Translations under genes and position numbers: made by a program
Notes under the pieces: generated by a model
Told to the model about the DNA's origin: nothing
The model's input: the letters and a program-made list of their open reading frames with translations, nothing else
Database searches by the model: none
DNA from: Neckera pumila
Taxonomy: Eukaryota; Streptophyta; Bryopsida; Hypnales; Neckeraceae
Length of the DNA: 64,000 nt
Direction of reading: 5' to 3'
Assembly (NCBI GenBank): GCA_963969595.1
Contig: OZ018408.1
Location: forward strand, 29,450,108 to 29,514,107
In this document: piece by piece, positions 61,291-64,000 of the stretch
Numbering within the stretch: the stretch's first letter is position 1
Layout: every line of letters starts with the position of its first letter

Positions 61291-62642
61291 ATGGTGCTTC
61301 ACGCAATCCTCACTCCTGCAGCAACAAGCAGGCCCAGCAGCAGCAATGCCGCGGTCTCGCTCCTCTCTTCCTTCAAGGGCTTGTCTCTCAAGGCTGCCTC
61401 TGTCTCTGTCGCCGCCCCTGCGCTCAAGTTGCCATGTCGGAGGCTCGTGGCGCAGCCCGTAGCTGCCGCGGGGTACAAGCTCAAGTCTCACAAGGTGGGG
61501 ACTGCGTGGAATTTGAGATTCGAGCTATTCTTGACTAGGGTATCGTGCTGTTATTCGGAATTTCGGATGTAATTGGTGGGTTGGTGGGTTCCATTGTTGG
61601 TTGGCGGTGGGTGTGCTTGGGATTTGAGTAGTTGCTGATGCGGATTGATGAATTGGCAGGCTTCCGCCAAGAGGTATAGTGTGACTGGGAGTGGCAAGAT
61701 CACAAGGAGGTCTGCTGGAAGGCAGCATCTTCTGCAGAAGAAGACCACCAAGCGGAAGAATCGGCTGTCTGGCAAGGTATGTCCCTCCACGCAGATTCGT
61801 CGCTCATGTTAGGGTATGTTGAATTTCTGGATAGTTTGTACTGTAGAGGGTCAGGAGGTGGAAATCCATCTTAGAATAGGATTTTTTTTTCCAGCTGCAA
61901 TGCTTTGAAGATGAAGACTCCCCAATCTCGGCTTTGGGGCTCTTTGAAGACTTTTGGAAATCGTAAACCCTATGAGGTGGAAAGGAGAGTTACTGATAAG
62001 GCCGGCACAAGTGCGTAGGATCTAAGGTCGTTTTTTGTAAAACCTAACTTGACCCAATTCTGTCAATTCTAAGATTGTCATGTCGTGCACGTCATTCATG
62101 TCATTGTAGAATGCCAATCTCAGACCATTCAAAATCTCTCAAGAGTTATGGCACTTCAAATTGGACTTCCAAACTATGGCACTTCAACAGTACAATATCT
62201 TGAACTGTTCTAAATTTTGTTCTATAATCAATGCAATTGGTGGGTTTTGACGGAATTGGGTCCAGGGTTGGTTTTATAGGAACCCCTTATTCAAGTGTTT
62301 ACGAGTTTTATAAATACACTAGGGTCCTATTTATAACTGATATGACGTCGTCGCCTGTAGAATGCTGTGACTGTACTGTACAGTGGGTCGTCTATACTCC
62401 TACTGTCCCTAATTTCTGTTTCCCTGTCTTGTGCCTCTGTGAGCCAAATGTATCTGCTGCATGAACCAAAGCATTCCTCTAATTAGGGTTTTGAAAATGC
62501 ATGTGGGGAGTATACAGTATCTGTGTCTGCTATCTCTGAATGGGTGGCTTTGTTTTGTGGGCGGCCTTTGCAGGCCGATGTGAAGCACTGCGACTGGCAA
62601 AACGTCATTGGTGCGTTGCCATACTTGAGGACTAGGAAGTAG
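61291..62642 (+). CDS. Plastid large-subunit ribosomal protein bL35, three exons
   Basis: Nuclear-encoded component of the chloroplast 50S ribosomal subunit. Exons are 61291-61494, 61660-61776 and 62574-62642: 390 bp, 129 residues. Residues 1 to about 60 form an Ala/Ser-rich transit peptide (SSSNAAVSLLSSFKGLSLKA). The mature part starts near GYKLKSHKASAKRYSVTGSG and continues RRSAGRQHLLQKKTTKRKNR, the invariant core of bL35. The C-terminus, ADVKHCDWQNVIGALPYLRT, is the usual plant extension. Both introns are phase 0, and the second (797 bp) is long for this locus. The start is the first ATG in good context; an in-frame upstream stretch is open but not needed. Confidence 0.92.
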
Positions 62643-63657
62643 AAGTACGCTGATTAGGAAGTCTGTTTAGGAAACGGCATCATGGCAATCAGTTTTTTAC
62701 TTTCAACCCAATTCTTTCATGCTTTCATTTATGGAGTGTCTCTTCTGTTGGATTTTTTATCCGTGATGTCGTTGGTTCGTAAATGGCGAGTAAATGGCGA
62801 TTATAACTCTGGTGTAGTATGAGGATTCGAAACCTCTTTAAGTCCCCATGAAAGAACTAATAGAAAGTGAGATCGTGTTTCATAATCAATAGAAAAAAGC
62901 TTTCTCTGTTTTGGTCCCTGACGATCTATGTGTCAAAAAGTCGCACTCGTCTAGATTCGGAGTTTTTTTTGTCACATAGAACAATGTGTCATCATGCAAG
63001 ACCGAAAATCTTTAGAGGTCGTGTAATAGGGAACATATGGAAATAAAAGTCTTGGGATCGAAATCACTGAGGAATTTCTTCTACCATTCTTGCCGCTCTA
63101 ACTGAAAACAATCTACAAGTTAACATCCCATTAACGAGTCTTAATGAAGGCAACGTGGCATAGAATGGAAGTCTGGATTATGGCAATATAATACAAAAAT
63201 TCATACAAAAATTCCATAACCTCAGCTACGACTCAATGCTCCTACAGATTTGTTTCAGGGTGAAGTTCATATCCGGTATACAGTGCACAATGAAACCGGA
63301 CGGTGTAGACTAACCGACCGGTTCTCGTCGCCTCATATTTGTTCTACAAGGTGAGGAGCCTAGAGAATAATGATGGTACTAAGATGGGTTGAGAACCCCA
63401 GTAAAGTATTTTTCATCAACAATCTGTTAGAAGCGGAGACCACCATCCCATCAGGTCCTGAATATGAAAGACAATGGACCTTGCGAGATCCCCACCTAAA
63501 CTGACAGAGCAAGACCCAGTCTGGGCTTCGTGGCTTCGCAAATTTCCATCAAAGCCGGTCAAATCCACACTCCACAAGCGACTCAATGATTCCAACTTTG
63601 TCACCGGATGTCTGCGTTGTGAGCTTCCCAGCAGAAAAATTGAAATGAAGCTCAAGA
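62643..63657. other. bL35 3' region and spacer
   Basis: No gene recognised between the bL35 stop codon and the possible exon at 63658. The 3' untranslated regions of both should be here. Confidence 0.4.
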
Positions 63658-63744
63658 TTAGCTTTGCAGAGATCGTTGCACGGTTTCCTCCTTCCGCATC
63701 ATGGCCTCAACGAGAACATCAGTAGCCCAGTCCTTGATATCCTC
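63658..63744 (-). CDS. Possible last exon of a gene entering from the right edge
   Basis: On the minus strand an AG acceptor (CAAACCAG) is followed by exactly 29 codons in phase 0, encoding EDIKDWATDVLVEAMMRKEE, VQRSLQS after one more Thr, and a TAA stop. The charged helical sequence looks like coding DNA, and base composition is balanced. I do not recognise the protein, and the upstream exon could not be located with confidence before the window ends. Confidence 0.3.
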   Translation of the reverse strand, partial: EDIKDWATDVLVEAMMRKEETVQRSLQS

Positions 63745-64000
63745 CTGGTTTGTGCAGCACATGCAAACATCGTCCAACAAACCTCATCAGATACTTTAAA
63801 ACTTTCAGTTCTTGAAATTTAGAATCTCAGATCTTAACCCTAAACGACAGAAAGTCCCTTGTTGGGGCTGACGTTTTTTTTGGCAGTCTTGCAACGTGCT
63901 TCACTGATTCTGATGATATAAAATAAGGTCCCGTCCGAATCATGTTTTACACAATAAGATCAAATCGAATTGGCCATTTTCAGACCACGAATCCTTGAAG

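Noticed and set aside
1..64000. tRNA, rRNA or organellar DNA insertions
   Set aside because: I looked for tRNA cloverleaf signatures and long GC-rich rRNA-like stretches and saw none that I could support by eye.

Overview
This is a stretch of plant nuclear DNA with six intron-containing genes that can be modelled from start to stop codon, plus one probable terminal exon at the right edge. PsbS (photosystem II photoprotection) and a nuclear-encoded plastid ribosomal protein bL35 show that the organism is a land plant or a close streptophyte relative. Short introns (mostly 80-500 bp), AT-rich intergenic DNA and 8-20 kb between gene clusters suggest a non-seed plant such as a bryophyte or lycophyte, but the species cannot be fixed from this window.

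Layout. 1-9.9 kb: no gene; nested small DNA elements. 9.9-13.3 kb, minus strand: GPN3, a GPN-loop GTPase, nine exons. 13.3-27.3 kb: gene-free; a 441-bp MITE, two decayed Tc1-like transposase genes, and a 1.09-kb fold-back element inserted in one of them. 27.3-29.6 kb, plus strand: PSBS, four exons, with a TATA box and a tandemly duplicated leader. 29.6-49 kb: repeats, including a 1.6-kb inverted-repeat structure, a decayed Copia retrotransposon (minus strand, about 41.0-44.3 kb), a 30-bp minisatellite and a composite 1.43-kb element. 50.1-50.7 kb, plus: DPM2. 52.1-54.9 kb, minus: exosome subunit RRP43, divergent from a probably plastid alpha/beta-hydrolase at 55.7-58.8 kb, plus. 61.3-62.7 kb, plus: plastid bL35. 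63.66-63.75 kb, minus: possible last exon of a gene entering from the right.

The genes are unrelated housekeeping and photosynthesis genes, each with its own promoter; RRP43 and the hydrolase share an 885-bp divergent intergenic region. They act in assembly and nuclear import of RNA polymerase II (GPN3), non-photochemical quenching (PsbS), dolichol-phosphate-mannose synthesis in the ER (DPM2), 3'-5' RNA decay and processing (RRP43) and plastid translation (bL35).

The least ordinary content is the repeat fraction. I recognise several families of short, non-coding, TA-flanked elements, three of which begin AGGTA. They occur in multiple copies in both orientations, and several are nested in one another. 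One TTA-flanked Tourist-like element lies about 390 bp upstream of the bL35 start codon. Boundaries were read by eye from terminal inverted repeats. Exon boundaries were chosen from GT/AG sites, reading-frame continuity and remembered family sequences; every modelled CDS has a total length divisible by three.
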